This document shows, piece by piece, positions 24,233 through 31,954 of a stretch of 32,167 bases of DNA. The position numbers were made by a program, and so were the translations under genes. Numbering within the stretch: the stretch's first letter is position 1; each line of letters begins with the position of its first letter. Origin of the DNA: Candidatus Obscuribacterales bacterium (GTDB lineage: Bacteria; Cyanobacteriota; Vampirovibrionia; Obscuribacterales; Obscuribacteraceae); assembly GCA_021732565.1 (NCBI GenBank), contig JAKFUT010000181.1:1-32167 (forward strand), given 5' to 3'. The notes under the pieces are model-generated. The model worked only from the letters and a program-made list of their open reading frames with translations, was not told where the DNA came from and searched no databases.

Positions 24233-25510
24233 GTGATTCGGGTATCCAGAAAACTGATGCTCCTCTTGGTAGCGCCCTTAATCGTTGCCCTGCTCAATAT
24301 CATGCCGTCCGCAGTAGAAGCGCGGCGTCTAGTCAGTAAGGATCATGCCACTCATGGTCACAGTGTCAGCTCCTTGCGCCTTGCGAGCACAGGAGGAGGT
24401 GGTGGGCGCATGTTCGTCACGTCCAAGCGCCATCGCAAGGGAAAGCGGAAAACATCAAAGGCGGTGAGGAGGCTGCAACAGGAAATCGGGGCTCTTGTGA
24501 TGACCGAGGGCGGCGAAACGGTAATGGATAAATTATCCGATGTTGAATTCAACCCCGCTTCCGTCGCCAAAATTGTCACTGCATATGGTGCCCTCAAGAC
24601 CTTCGGACCGAATCATCAGTTTAAGACTCGCATTCTAATTGATGGCACCTTAGATCAAAGTTCGGGCATTCTCAACGGCAACGTATTTGTTCAGGGGGCT
24701 GACCCGGACTTTGAGCGTAAAGACGCTATGGTTCTGGGGCAGATGTTAACTGATCAAGGTGTGAAACGAATAAACGGAAAATTACTGGTATCGAAAGACT
24801 TTTCGTACGGGGCGGCGTCGGATGGGGGGTGGTCTGCCCATGCGCTTCTTAGGGTATGGTCGAACAAGAGTGTGCATGTTGTTGTTCGCCAAGGAGCCGG
24901 TGTCGGTGCCGCGCCGGAGACCGCTGTACTTGCAGGCGAATTCAGTTCCGAAACCTTTCGGGAAACGCTCAAGGAAATGCTTTGCTATTCTCAAAATGGG
25001 GTAGCGGAGCAAATCGGACGCGTTGCTGGCGGGGTTCATAAGCTGGAGGAGATTGTAGGACAGGAAGCGGGGCTGAAGCCAGGAGCCATTAAATTGGCAA
25101 GCGCCAGCGGCCTCGGGCGCAGTCGTGTGAAACCGAAAGACATGATGCTGGTGCTCAAAGCTCTGCGAACGGAACTTCACAAAGACGGTCTAGATTTCCA
25201 GGACATCTTTCCCGTGGCTGGTGTTGATCCCGGGACACTCGACGAGCGATTTACAGATCCGTGCGAGCGAGGCAGTGTGGTGGGTAAGACGGGAAGCCTT
25301 CCTGGTACAGACGGAGGCACCAGCACGCTTGTTGGTATGTTCCGATCTCAAAAGGAAGACTTGTATTTCGTGATCTTTTGTTGGAAAGGGAGCGTCATTG
25401 GATTCCGTCATCAACAAGATGAGTTGATTCGTCAACTTCAGGCAACTCGAGGCGGTCCGAAGCCATTTGAGTACAAAGGCATCGCTGCACCACAGGCCGA
25501 TGGCGTCTAG
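24233..25510 (+). CDS. D-alanyl-D-alanine carboxypeptidase/endopeptidase, PBP4 type (peptidase S13)
   Basis: PBP4-type enzymes trim peptidoglycan in the periplasm by cleaving D-Ala-D-Ala ends or peptide cross-links. From the GTG at 24233 (GGGGAGGAG six bases upstream) the protein is 425 aa, with a signal peptide (LMLLLVAPLIVALLN then ...AVEA). It has all three active-site motifs in order: S110-V-A-K113 (SxxK, in FNPASVAKIVTA), S253-Q-N255 (SxN) and K352-T-G354 (in VGKTGSLPGTDGG). A basic linker (KRHRKGKRKTSK) follows the signal peptide. An in-frame GTG at 24206 is upstream of the ribosome binding site and less likely. The length is somewhat short for S13, implying a reduced insert domain. It appears monocistronic. 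Confidence 0.88.
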   Translation: MIRVSRKLMLLLVAPLIVALLNIMPSAVEARRLVSKDHATHGHSVSSLRLASTGGGGGRMFVTSKRHRKGKRKTSKAVRRLQQEIGALVMTEGGETVMDKLSDVEFNPASVAKIVTAYGALKTFGPNHQFKTRILIDGTLDQSSGILNGNVFVQGADPDFERKDAMVLGQMLTDQGVKRINGKLLVSKDFSYGAASDGGWSAHALLRVWSNKSVHVVVRQGAGVGAAPETAVLAGEFSSETFRETLKEMLCYSQNGVAEQIGRVAGGVHKLEEIVGQEAGLKPGAIKLASASGLGRSRVKPKDMMLVLKALRTELHKDGLDFQDIFPVAGVDPGTLDERFTDPCERGSVVGKTGSLPGTDGGTSTLVGMFRSQKEDLYFVIFCWKGSVIGFRHQQDELIRQLQATRGGPKPFEYKGIAAPQADGV

Positions 25511-25728
25511 CTTCGGTGATTCGATTGGTTCTGTAGCATATCCGTTAAATCAACTTGGAGCGCAAGATCTGAAATTCGGTGCGCGACCGGTACAACTTAT
25601 TGAAGGTGTAACGTCAACCTCCGTCCGCTGGAAGAGGCAATCTAGCTCAAATGGCATATTCCGACCTGTCCTATTTCTCCCGTCGCAGGGCACAATGCAT
25701 TTGTTATCTTCTGAACGCCGGGGCCGGG

Positions 25729-26190
25729 CTAGTGAGCTGAGGGCTTGTGGTTCCTGAGCAAGTCATGCATTGTTAGAAAAACGGTGAGCCATTCGTCTTG
25801 TACAAACAGCAGCGCAGCGGCGTAAGTGTAAGGATTTAGCGGATCTTCCAGGAATACAGGACTGTTCTTTTCAAAAATTAGATGACCGGCAAACTGTAGA
25901 ACCCACCCTGCTCCAAATAGTGTTAGCGCTCCGCGACGGTTAAAGAACAGCACTGGTAGCGACAATGCTATCATTGGTACCCCTATCATGTGGGTAACTT
26001 TGCAGCCTATGGTGGTATGTCTCGATGCGTACTTGGCTCGCTCTTGCGCAAGTTTATCCATCTTCACCTTTCTCCGTGATGCCAAAATCGAGTGCCAGAG
26101 CCAAGTTGTCAGCTTCCAACCAATTGTCGTTATTCCCGTTTTTATCCATCTTGCTACGATATTTTTGGAGAATGGCGGGATTCGCTTCAT
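25729..26190 (-). CDS. DUF962 / Mpo1-like membrane protein
   Basis: The C-terminal ~105 residues match the DUF962 (Mpo1/YGL010w-like) pattern: YASRHTTIGCKVTHMIGVPM with conserved His residues, a hydrophobic pair of helices, GWVLQFAGHLIFEKNSPVFL, then a final hydrophobic helix. Eukaryotic Mpo1 is an Fe2+-dependent 2-hydroxy-fatty-acid dioxygenase; the bacterial versions are mostly uncharacterised. The His in ASRH, THMIG and FAGH are the likely metal ligands. I chose the ATG at 26190 (AAGGG seven bases upstream), giving 153 aa. The ATG at 26061 (AGGTG close upstream) gives a 110-aa protein closer to the usual bacterial length and is a serious alternative. It is convergent with the PBP4-type gene, with ~220 bp between the stops. 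Confidence 0.75.
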   Translation of the reverse strand: MKRIPPFSKNIVARWIKTGITTIGWKLTTWLWHSILASRRKVKMDKLAQERAKYASRHTTIGCKVTHMIGVPMIALSLPVLFFNRRGALTLFGAGWVLQFAGHLIFEKNSPVFLEDPLNPYTYAAALLFVQDEWLTVFLTMHDLLRNHKPSAH

Positions 26191-26581
26191 CACCGTTCCC
26201 TTCCGCCACTGCTCGGAGTGTGATGGCTGTAGTTTGTGCACTTTGACGACCGGCGAGTTGAAAAGTGAATGCCTTTGAACGGTCTGAGACCTAATTAATA
26301 TGAGATCACAGAAACGGCTATAGGACACGAAGCCCAATGGCGGGCACGGTTATTGTTCCAGTCTATCCACGGCCGGCTTGCATATTGACGTTGGCACTTG
26401 ACAGCGCCGAGCGAGTTACTTTCGAGAGAATTAGTGGCTCTGCTATTTGTCGCATATGACTGGTATATCGACCGCAATCGCCCCTCTCCGCTCCCGGAGC
26501 ATACTGCCTTTGATTTACTGGTTCTGCTTCGCCGGTAGCGCTATGATATTGTTCCTGTCGCGACTGATATAGAACGAGAAT

Positions 26582-28339
26582 ATGCTCAAAGAACTCGAAA
26601 TTAAAGATTTTGCGCTGGTCGAGCATCTGCGATTGCCGTTTACCCGGGGCTTCAACGTGTTAACCGGTGAGGCCGGCGCTGGCAAGTCCATAATTATGGA
26701 TGCGCTAAACATTGCACTGGGTGGACGTGGAGGAGCAGGACTGATCAGGCAATCTGCCGAACGTGCAGTGGTCGAAGCTGTGTTTGCCGTAACTCCGCTC
26801 ATTGCTGCATGGCTGCGTGAGCATGAATTGAGTGAGGATGAAGGCAACGAGTTTACTATCAGTAGAGAGATCAGCAAAAGCAGCTCACGGTGCCGAATAA
26901 ATGGAATTTCCGTTAACAGCGGTTTATTGCAGGAGTTGAGGCAAAAGCTCGTTACGGTGCATGCGCAACACGAGTTTCGCACGCTGTTCTCACCGCAGTC
27001 GCAATTGGAATTGATCGACGCCCTCGGTGACGAGCAACACAAGAAAGTTCTCGCGGGCGTACGCACTTCGTTTGCGCGGCGAAAGGAATTGTTGCATCAA
27101 TTGGACGAGCTGTTAGTGCTGGAGTCGGAGAGAGAGCGGCGTCTGGACTTCGCTCGTTTTCAACTCAATGAACTGGAAGAGGCTCATCTTCAAAACGACG
27201 ACGAAGATCAGCAAATTGAACAGCGTCGTCGAGTGCTAGCGAACGTTTCGGATCTGGAGGCGCTTTTGTCGAGTGCGCAGTCATGTCTGAGAGGGCACGA
27301 TCTTGAGGGAACTCGAGGAGCAAGGGATTTGGTCCACCGCGCCGTCGCAGAGATGGAGAGAGCTGCCAGTCTTGATCCTGTTCTTCTTGAGCTTTCTCGT
27401 TCGCTCCACGATTGCGCGGAGCAATTGGAAGATTATTCACGCGCGATCCGCAAATACAGCGAAGGTCTCGACAGCGATCCTGAAGCACTTTCAGAGCTAG
27501 AGGACCGGGCTGCTTCCCTGGCTACGATAAAGAGAAAATACGGACCGACTCTGACTCTGGCAAGACAACGCCAGGAACAGCTGCAGTCGGAAATAGATAA
27601 GTTGGAGAACGCGCAGGCCTGCGTGGCGGAACTTCGATCTGAATTGCAGTTTCTTGAAGTTGAGCTAACAAAGCAAGCCTCAGATCTGTCGAATAAGAGA
27701 AAGAAATTATCTGCCAAGTTAGCGACGCAGATTCGTGAGGAATTGATTGAGCTTGGGATGCCCAATTGTCGATTTGAAATTTCGCTTGGGCGGCACGAGG
27801 ACGTGGAAGGAGCTGACGTGCCAACGAATTCTCTGTCGGCGTCCGGAATTGATCGCAGCGAATTCTTGATAGCACCGAATCCTGGCCAGGATTTGTTGCC
27901 ACTTTCCCGCATAGCTTCTGGTGGGGAACTGTCTCGAATAATGCTTGCGGTTAAAACCATTTTTGCCAGCGTTGATCATGTTAACACCGTGATTTTTGAT
28001 GAAATTGATACGGGGCTCAGCGGGAAGGTGCTTCAGTCGATGCGAGATAAGCTCGCTAGGCTGGCACTGTCTCATCAAATTCTTTGCATCACACATCAAC
28101 CAATTTTGGCGTCCGTTGCCGACAATCACGTCTTTGTAAGCAAACTGCAAACTGCCAAATCTACCCACGTTCGGGCAGAAATTCTAACCGCGGAGGGGTG
28201 TCTCAAAGCCGTCGCTGAAATGGCCAGCGGGCAGGGAGATCATGAGACATCCATCAATTTTGCCCGAGCTCTTGTAGTCGAAGCTCAACGAGTAAAATCA
28301 GCCCTCGTTCAACAGAGCGTTGCTGGCGGTAGCGCTTGA
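26582..28339 (+). CDS. recN: DNA repair protein RecN
   Basis: RecN is an SMC-like ATPase that acts early at DNA double-strand breaks. This 585-aa protein shows Walker A GEAGAGKS (29-36), a long central coiled-coil region (~150-380, rich in Glu/Arg/Leu), the ABC signature LSRIASGGELSRIMLAVK (~440-457) and Walker B TVIFDEIDTGLSG (~468-480), followed by CITHQPILASVADNH. The length is typical (550-590). The N-terminus MLKELEIKDFALVEHLRLPF is the usual one, which fixes the ATG at 26582, although only a weak GAGAA precedes it. No recognisable LexA box is visible in the upstream 240 bp. Confidence 0.95.
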   Translation: MLKELEIKDFALVEHLRLPFTRGFNVLTGEAGAGKSIIMDALNIALGGRGGAGLIRQSAERAVVEAVFAVTPLIAAWLREHELSEDEGNEFTISREISKSSSRCRINGISVNSGLLQELRQKLVTVHAQHEFRTLFSPQSQLELIDALGDEQHKKVLAGVRTSFARRKELLHQLDELLVLESERERRLDFARFQLNELEEAHLQNDDEDQQIEQRRRVLANVSDLEALLSSAQSCLRGHDLEGTRGARDLVHRAVAEMERAASLDPVLLELSRSLHDCAEQLEDYSRAIRKYSEGLDSDPEALSELEDRAASLATIKRKYGPTLTLARQRQEQLQSEIDKLENAQACVAELRSELQFLEVELTKQASDLSNKRKKLSAKLATQIREELIELGMPNCRFEISLGRHEDVEGADVPTNSLSASGIDRSEFLIAPNPGQDLLPLSRIASGGELSRIMLAVKTIFASVDHVNTVIFDEIDTGLSGKVLQSMRDKLARLALSHQILCITHQPILASVADNHVFVSKLQTAKSTHVRAEILTAEGCLKAVAEMASGQGDHETSINFARALVVEAQRVKSALVQQSVAGGSA

Positions 28340-28504
28340 TCAGTTAACATGCCTGTTCATCCAGGATACGTGTTATGCCCCCCGGCACGGTGGGTGACCA
28401 TCAGTCACGTGATCGTTCACGCTACAGAAGAGCGTTCCATATTGGTACATCATATCTGTTGATTGACCATAGTATGCTGAAGATGTAGACCGAGGTACTC
28501 CCCA

Positions 28505-29062
28505 ATGCAAACCATTAGATTAGGGCTTTGTTTGGTCGCCTCGGCGGCATTCTCCTTGTTCCCGCGTTCGGTGGTTATGGCTCAGGACTCGGCGCACGAT
28601 GATGATGTCGTGAAGTCATGGGCCGTAAACCAGCCACCGCGCAATGTGGATCGTAGCTTTCTCGACCGCCTGGAATGGAAAGATTATCCGATTGGCAGCG
28701 ACTATGTGCTGCGTATGGGCAAGATTTACGGCAAGTGGGTTGCGGCAATGCAATTTGTTCAAAATGGCAAATTAGTGATGACGGAATATACTCCGCCGTC
28801 TGAATATATAACCGTTCTGGATCCGGCTACGGGCCGACCGTCGGGCTCCGTTAAAGGAGTCGATGCCAATCATGACAATGTTTTGGAAATGGCATTTCTG
28901 CACGAGAAGCTCGATGATCGCAATTATCATCTTTATACCGTCTATGCCTTAACAAAGAATGGTCCTAAGCTCCTGTGGAAATCCGCCGGTGCACTTGGCG
29001 ATTGGCTAAGAGGCAACAATAGACCTGCGCCTGTTCAGTGGAACGGAGACACTAATCGCTGA
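28505..29062 (+). CDS. Small secreted protein of unknown function
   Basis: The ATG at 28505 has GAGGT eight bases upstream. The 185-aa product begins with a signal peptide (MQTIRLGLCLVASAAFSLFP, then RSVVMAQ, cleavage near MAQ). The mature part has an acidic start (DSAHDDD) and then alternating beta-like segments (YPIGSDYVLRMGKIYGKWVA, EYITVLDPATGRPSG). It contains an Asp-rich motif (GVDANHDNVLEMAFLHE) that could bind a metal or be structural. No family is recognised. It is probably periplasmic or exported. It lies 165 bp after recN on the same strand and is probably transcribed separately. Confidence 0.75.
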   Translation: MQTIRLGLCLVASAAFSLFPRSVVMAQDSAHDDDVVKSWAVNQPPRNVDRSFLDRLEWKDYPIGSDYVLRMGKIYGKWVAAMQFVQNGKLVMTEYTPPSEYITVLDPATGRPSGSVKGVDANHDNVLEMAFLHEKLDDRNYHLYTVYALTKNGPKLLWKSAGALGDWLRGNNRPAPVQWNGDTNR

Positions 29063-29217
29063 AGAGTATGACCGCCTTTTCGATAGTCACATCCGGGCGT
29101 TCATTGCGAGATATTTCGAAATTCGCAACTGTTGTGTTCTTGGCAAGCGCCCTGTTGAGGAGTTGTGAACCCAATAACTACAGGCATGTAGGGTCTTTAC
29201 CGGTGATTGCAGGCGAG

Positions 29218-29247
29218 TTGACAATCACGCCCCCAATTCAATAGAAT
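29218..29247 (+). promoter_or_regulatory. Sigma-70-type promoter for tRNA-Gln
   Basis: TTGACA (29218-29223, perfect -35) and TAGAAT (29242-29247, five of six matches to -10) are separated by 18 bp. The expected start site falls ~10 bases upstream of the mature tRNA 5' end. Confidence 0.75.
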
Positions 29248-29264
29248 CCTTCATTGTGCTGCAT

Positions 29265-29336
29265 TGGGGCGTCGCCAAGTGGTAAGGCAGCTGGTTTTGG
29301 TCCAGCCATTCCGAGGTTCGAATCCTTGCGCCCCAG
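29265..29336 (+). tRNA. tRNA-Gln (UUG)
   Basis: A complete cloverleaf: acceptor TGGGGCG pairs with CGCCCCA, the D-arm and T-arm (GGTTCGAATCC) are intact, and the anticodon stem CTGG/CCAG encloses loop TTTTGGT with anticodon TTG. The discriminator base is G and CCA is not encoded. It lies between a small secreted protein gene and rplY. Confidence 0.95.
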
Positions 29337-29408
29337 CTTTTTCGCCTCTCATGGGCGATAAGCTTGTTTCCGGCAATTCATAAGAAACAGAAATCAGAGG
29401 ATCTGATC

Positions 29409-29972
29409 ATGGAAAGGTTCAAGCTTCAGGTTGAGGCAAGAGAAGTCATGAAGCCTAATCAACTTCGCCGTTCGGGTAAGGTGCCCGGCACACTGTACGG
29501 TCCAGGTACCGAGTCGAAGTCAGTGCAGGTAGTTCAGAAAGAGTTCTCGCGGCTTCCCGGGGCAGCCTATTCACAAATTATTGATTTGGAAGGACTGGAA
29601 GGCACGGTGAAAGCACTCATCCGTCATGTTCAACGTAAGCACCTGACTAATGAAATTTTGAATATAGAGTTCTACAGAATTGCAGCTGAACGAAAGCTGA
29701 CGGTGGTTGTTCCTCTAAAATACTTTGGAACCTCACCTGCGGTGCAGAAGGGCGGACTATTGGTTGAAATGTTTCAGTTTGCGGAAGTCGAGTGCTTGCC
29801 CGACGACATTCCTGATCATCTTGATGTTGACATATCAAGGATTGAGAATATTGATGGAGGGATCCACTTTAGCCAGCTCACTACGCCAGAAGGGGTCAAA
29901 ATTCTAAACCCTGCGGAAGAGCTGGTTGCTAGAGTTGTCGCCAAGAAAGGTGGCTCCACCACTAAGGCTTAG
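29409..29972 (+). CDS. rplY: Large-subunit ribosomal protein bL25 (CTC family)
   Basis: bL25 binds 5S rRNA in the 50S subunit. From the ATG at 29409 (AGAGGA eight bases upstream) the protein is 187 aa, the two-domain CTC form. The N-terminal 5S-binding domain (~1-95) begins MERFKLQVEAREVMKPNQLR and contains SGKVPGTLYGPG; the C-terminal TL5-like beta domain (~95-180) contains VVVPLKYFGTSPAVQKGG, PDDIPDHLDVDIS and LNPAEELVARVV. An in-frame ATG at 29364 would add 15 unusual residues and is less likely. It lies directly downstream of tRNA-Gln. Confidence 0.95.
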   Translation: MERFKLQVEAREVMKPNQLRRSGKVPGTLYGPGTESKSVQVVQKEFSRLPGAAYSQIIDLEGLEGTVKALIRHVQRKHLTNEILNIEFYRIAAERKLTVVVPLKYFGTSPAVQKGGLLVEMFQFAEVECLPDDIPDHLDVDISRIENIDGGIHFSQLTTPEGVKILNPAEELVARVVAKKGGSTTKA

Positions 29973-30093
29973 GATATCGAATAGTCTTTCTCTAGAACGA
30001 GGGTCCGGCGGCATTTTGAGGCTACGACAGCTTTGCTTTGACCTTATGATCACGGACGGCTGCTTTTCGGGCTCTTGCAGCTACAGAGTAAAG

Positions 30094-30142
30094 CGGTAGT
30101 TTGGTTTCCAATCGTCACTCTGATTGCCGGGTGGGCTTTGGT
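30094..30142. repeat. Direct repeat, copy 1
   Basis: This copy begins CGGTAGTTTGGTTTCC and ends CGGGTGGGCTTTGGT. It matches 30342-30392 with four mismatches and one 2-bp gap. The two copies are 248 bp apart and enclose a 15-bp inverted repeat. Confidence 0.75.
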
Positions 30143-30154
30143 ACTTCGGCTACC

Positions 30155-30187
30155 TAAGATTTTATGCATGATATGCATAAAATCTTA
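30155..30187. repeat. 15-bp perfect inverted repeat
   Basis: TAAGATTTTATGCAT (30155-30169) and its exact inverse (30173-30187) surround the 3-base loop GAT. It is AT-rich and lies ~180 bp after rplY. It could be a bidirectional terminator, but it is far from the stop codon and lacks a GC-rich stem. Confidence 0.6.
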
Positions 30188-30341
30188 CAATCCGGCTAGA
30201 TGAAAGTCCCAAATGTAGGGCGTTTCGGGATTCGGTTGCTAAGAGAAGATATGCATATCGCGCATAATTTCATACGGAGCCGATATGTGGTCATGCCTGA
30301 TACAGCCAGGGAGCCGGCTTTAATTGCTGGCGCATGCCAGC

Positions 30342-30392
30342 CGGTAGTTTGTTTTCCAATCGTCGCGCTGTGATTGTCGGGTGGGCTTTGGT
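30342..30392. repeat. Direct repeat, copy 2
   Basis: This is the second copy of the 30094-30142 repeat. It is immediately preceded by a GCTGGC-GCAT-GCCAGC hairpin (30326-30341), which copy 1 lacks. Confidence 0.75.
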
Positions 30393-30520
30393 GTGTTGCG
30401 GTGACGATTTCAGCTTTCGCCAGATCAATCAAGTTTGGTTGGGCTACTGATCATCTCGTCGCCAATCTTATGCTGGCGAGTAAAGAGATCATGACGCAGT
30501 TGTGAACACATTGTGAACTG

Positions 30521-30542
30521 ACGCAACCGATATCGGTTGCGT
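30521..30542. repeat. 22-bp perfect palindrome of the ACCGATATCGGT family
   Basis: This is the longest copy in the window: the ACCGATATCGGT core is extended symmetrically by five bases on each side (ACGCA...TGCGT). It lies between convergent genes, as the cluster at 1895-2100 does. Confidence 0.8.
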
Positions 30543-30601
30543 AGGAGGCGGGCGTCGCCAAGCGGTGACGGAAGGACTGAAGGCCATGCGATTACCGACA
30601 G

Positions 30602-30675
30602 TACCCTCGGAGGGATTCGAACCCCAGACCATCAACTTCGGAAGCTGACGCTCTAATCCGGTGAGCTACCGGCAT
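30602..30675 (-). tRNA. tRNA-Arg(CCG)-like gene with unpaired acceptor stem, possible pseudo-tRNA
   Basis: The minus strand has an intact D-arm (GCTC-ACCGGATTA-GAGC), anticodon stem-loop (TCAGC-TTCCGAA-GTTGA, anticodon CCG), five-base variable loop and T-loop GGGGTTCGAATCCC. The acceptor halves, ATGCCGG and CGAGGGT, pair at only about four of seven positions, and the outermost T-stem pair is mismatched. No CCA is encoded. The length (74 nt) is normal. It is most likely a decayed or recombined tRNA-Arg; an atypical functional tRNA is less likely. Confidence 0.5.
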
Positions 30676-30758
30676 GGGAAACACTGCCGGCGGTGGGGCC
30701 ATTCGCTTATAGGGGCCGGCAAGTGCCGGATATTCTCCACGCTAAAGAGCGAAACGGC

Positions 30759-31931
30759 TCAGCCGCTGGCCGGTGTCGATTCTGGATTCTGCAAGGTGGT
30801 GGTTATGGCACGCTCAGGAGTGGTGGTAGCCAGGCGTTTGTCCCCGCCATCCTTGCCGCCATCCTTGCCGGCTTTGCGCACATCGTCAGCGTTTGCAAGC
30901 GGAATCCTAACGGTAAAAGTCGAGCCTTTGTTTAGCTCACTTTCCAATTCGATGCTGCCACCATGGGCCCGCACAATCGTAAGGGCAATGGCCAGACCGA
31001 GGCCTGTACCCCCTCCATAAACCTTGCTGCGAGTACGAGAACGCTCTACCCGGTAAAACCTGTCGAAGATTCGCTGCTGATCTGCCGGTGCAATGCCGAT
31101 ACCTGTATCAATTACCCGCACGATGGCCTGATCGTTGTTGGATCGCAAGGTGACGGTTACTTTCCCTCCACCCTGGGTCGCCTTAATGGCGTTATTGGTG
31201 AGATTTAGGAAAACTTGCTTTAGCTTGTCGCCGTCTGCCAGAACCATCACAGGTTTCTGCGGCGTGATAAATTGCACTTCTATATGTTCAGGTGCAATAA
31301 CCATCACCGTGTCTTCCACCCCCTCAAGGACTTCCCTCAAGTCAATAACCGCCTTTTGAGCAATCACTGGCTGGCCGGCATCGGCGCGAGCCAGTTGAAG
31401 AAGATCAGATACCAGACGAATCAGTCGACCCGATTCGTCCGAAATGGTTTGCAGTGCTTCTGAAAGCAATTGCGAGTCTATGTTCGCGCCCCGTCGTTGC
31501 AGGAGCTTTGTGTAGCCTTGAATCGAAGTAAGTGGAGTTCTCAATTCGTGGGAAGCATCCCCGACAAACTGACACTGGATATTGAGTGACTCCTCCAGTC
31601 TGTTGAGCAATCGATTGAAGGCTTTTCGTAGTTCCAGTATTTCACTGGCCTCAACGGTATCGACCTCAAGCCGCTGCCTGAGGTCCATGGAGGCGAGCTT
31701 GGTGGTTGCGGATAGCAGATCCGTCAGGGGGCTTAAAATTAGCCCGGAAAGGTGCCAGTTGATCCATGCCAGGGCAGGCAGCAGAGGAATGTACCAGAGA
31801 AAGGCCAGCACATCCACGCCATGCAAACCGGAGACGATAACATGGCAGACAAATATGGGAATGACAGAACACCCTGTCATAACCATGGCCATGCGACCAC
31901 GCACCGAATTGGACCAGCGAAACTTGCTCAT
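30759..31931 (-). CDS. HAMP-domain sensor histidine kinase
   Basis: This 390-aa kinase has two N-terminal transmembrane helices (~13-35 and ~40-63) with almost no extracytoplasmic loop, so it probably senses within the membrane or through HAMP (~60-115). HisKA follows with H128 in GDASHELRTPLTS. The HATPase domain contains the N-box VFLNLTNNAIKA, G1 VIDTGIGIAP, F-box FDRFYRVE and G2 GGTGLGLAIALTIVRAHGG. The C-terminal ~45 residues are polar, with a short repeat GKDGGKDGGDKR encoded by a 12-bp tandem repeat. ATG 31931 has GGGGGGA directly before it, a close but purine-rich site. It starts 23 bp after the stop of the inositol-phosphatase-family gene, so the two are probably co-transcribed. No response regulator is adjacent. 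Confidence 0.92.
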   Translation of the reverse strand: MSKFRWSNSVRGRMAMVMTGCSVIPIFVCHVIVSGLHGVDVLAFLWYIPLLPALAWINWHLSGLILSPLTDLLSATTKLASMDLRQRLEVDTVEASEILELRKAFNRLLNRLEESLNIQCQFVGDASHELRTPLTSIQGYTKLLQRRGANIDSQLLSEALQTISDESGRLIRLVSDLLQLARADAGQPVIAQKAVIDLREVLEGVEDTVMVIAPEHIEVQFITPQKPVMVLADGDKLKQVFLNLTNNAIKATQGGGKVTVTLRSNNDQAIVRVIDTGIGIAPADQQRIFDRFYRVERSRTRSKVYGGGTGLGLAIALTIVRAHGGSIELESELNKGSTFTVRIPLANADDVRKAGKDGGKDGGDKRLATTTPERAITTTLQNPESTPASG

Positions 31932-31954
31932 TCCCCCCGACGCACTCTCGCTCC

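Larger units (their letters stand above)
29973..30758. other. Repeat-rich gap after rplY
   Basis: This ~790-bp non-coding gap lies between the convergent 3' ends of rplY and the histidine kinase. It holds a 49/51-bp direct repeat (30094-30142, 30342-30392), a 15-bp inverted repeat (30155-30187), a 6-bp hairpin next to the second repeat (30326-30341), a 22-bp ACCGATATCGGT-type palindrome (30521-30542), a 7-bp hairpin CGTCGCC/GGTGACG (30551-30568) and a damaged tRNA-Arg-like gene (30602-30675). Confidence 0.7.

Noticed and set aside
25467-25757. Plus-strand ORF of 96 codons between the PBP4-type and DUF962 genes
   Set aside because: Overlaps both neighbours, weak ribosome binding site and no recognisable product; an internal ATG at 25500 was considered but not supported.
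26515-27066. Minus-strand ORF of 183 codons opposite recN
   Set aside because: Cys/Ser-rich shadow of recN, whose motifs are unambiguous.
30546-30590. Sequence resembling the 5' half of tRNA-Gln (GCGTCGCCAAGCGGT)
   Set aside because: The similarity stops after the D-arm, no anticodon arm forms, and it is explained as a 7-bp hairpin CGTCGCC/GGTGACG.
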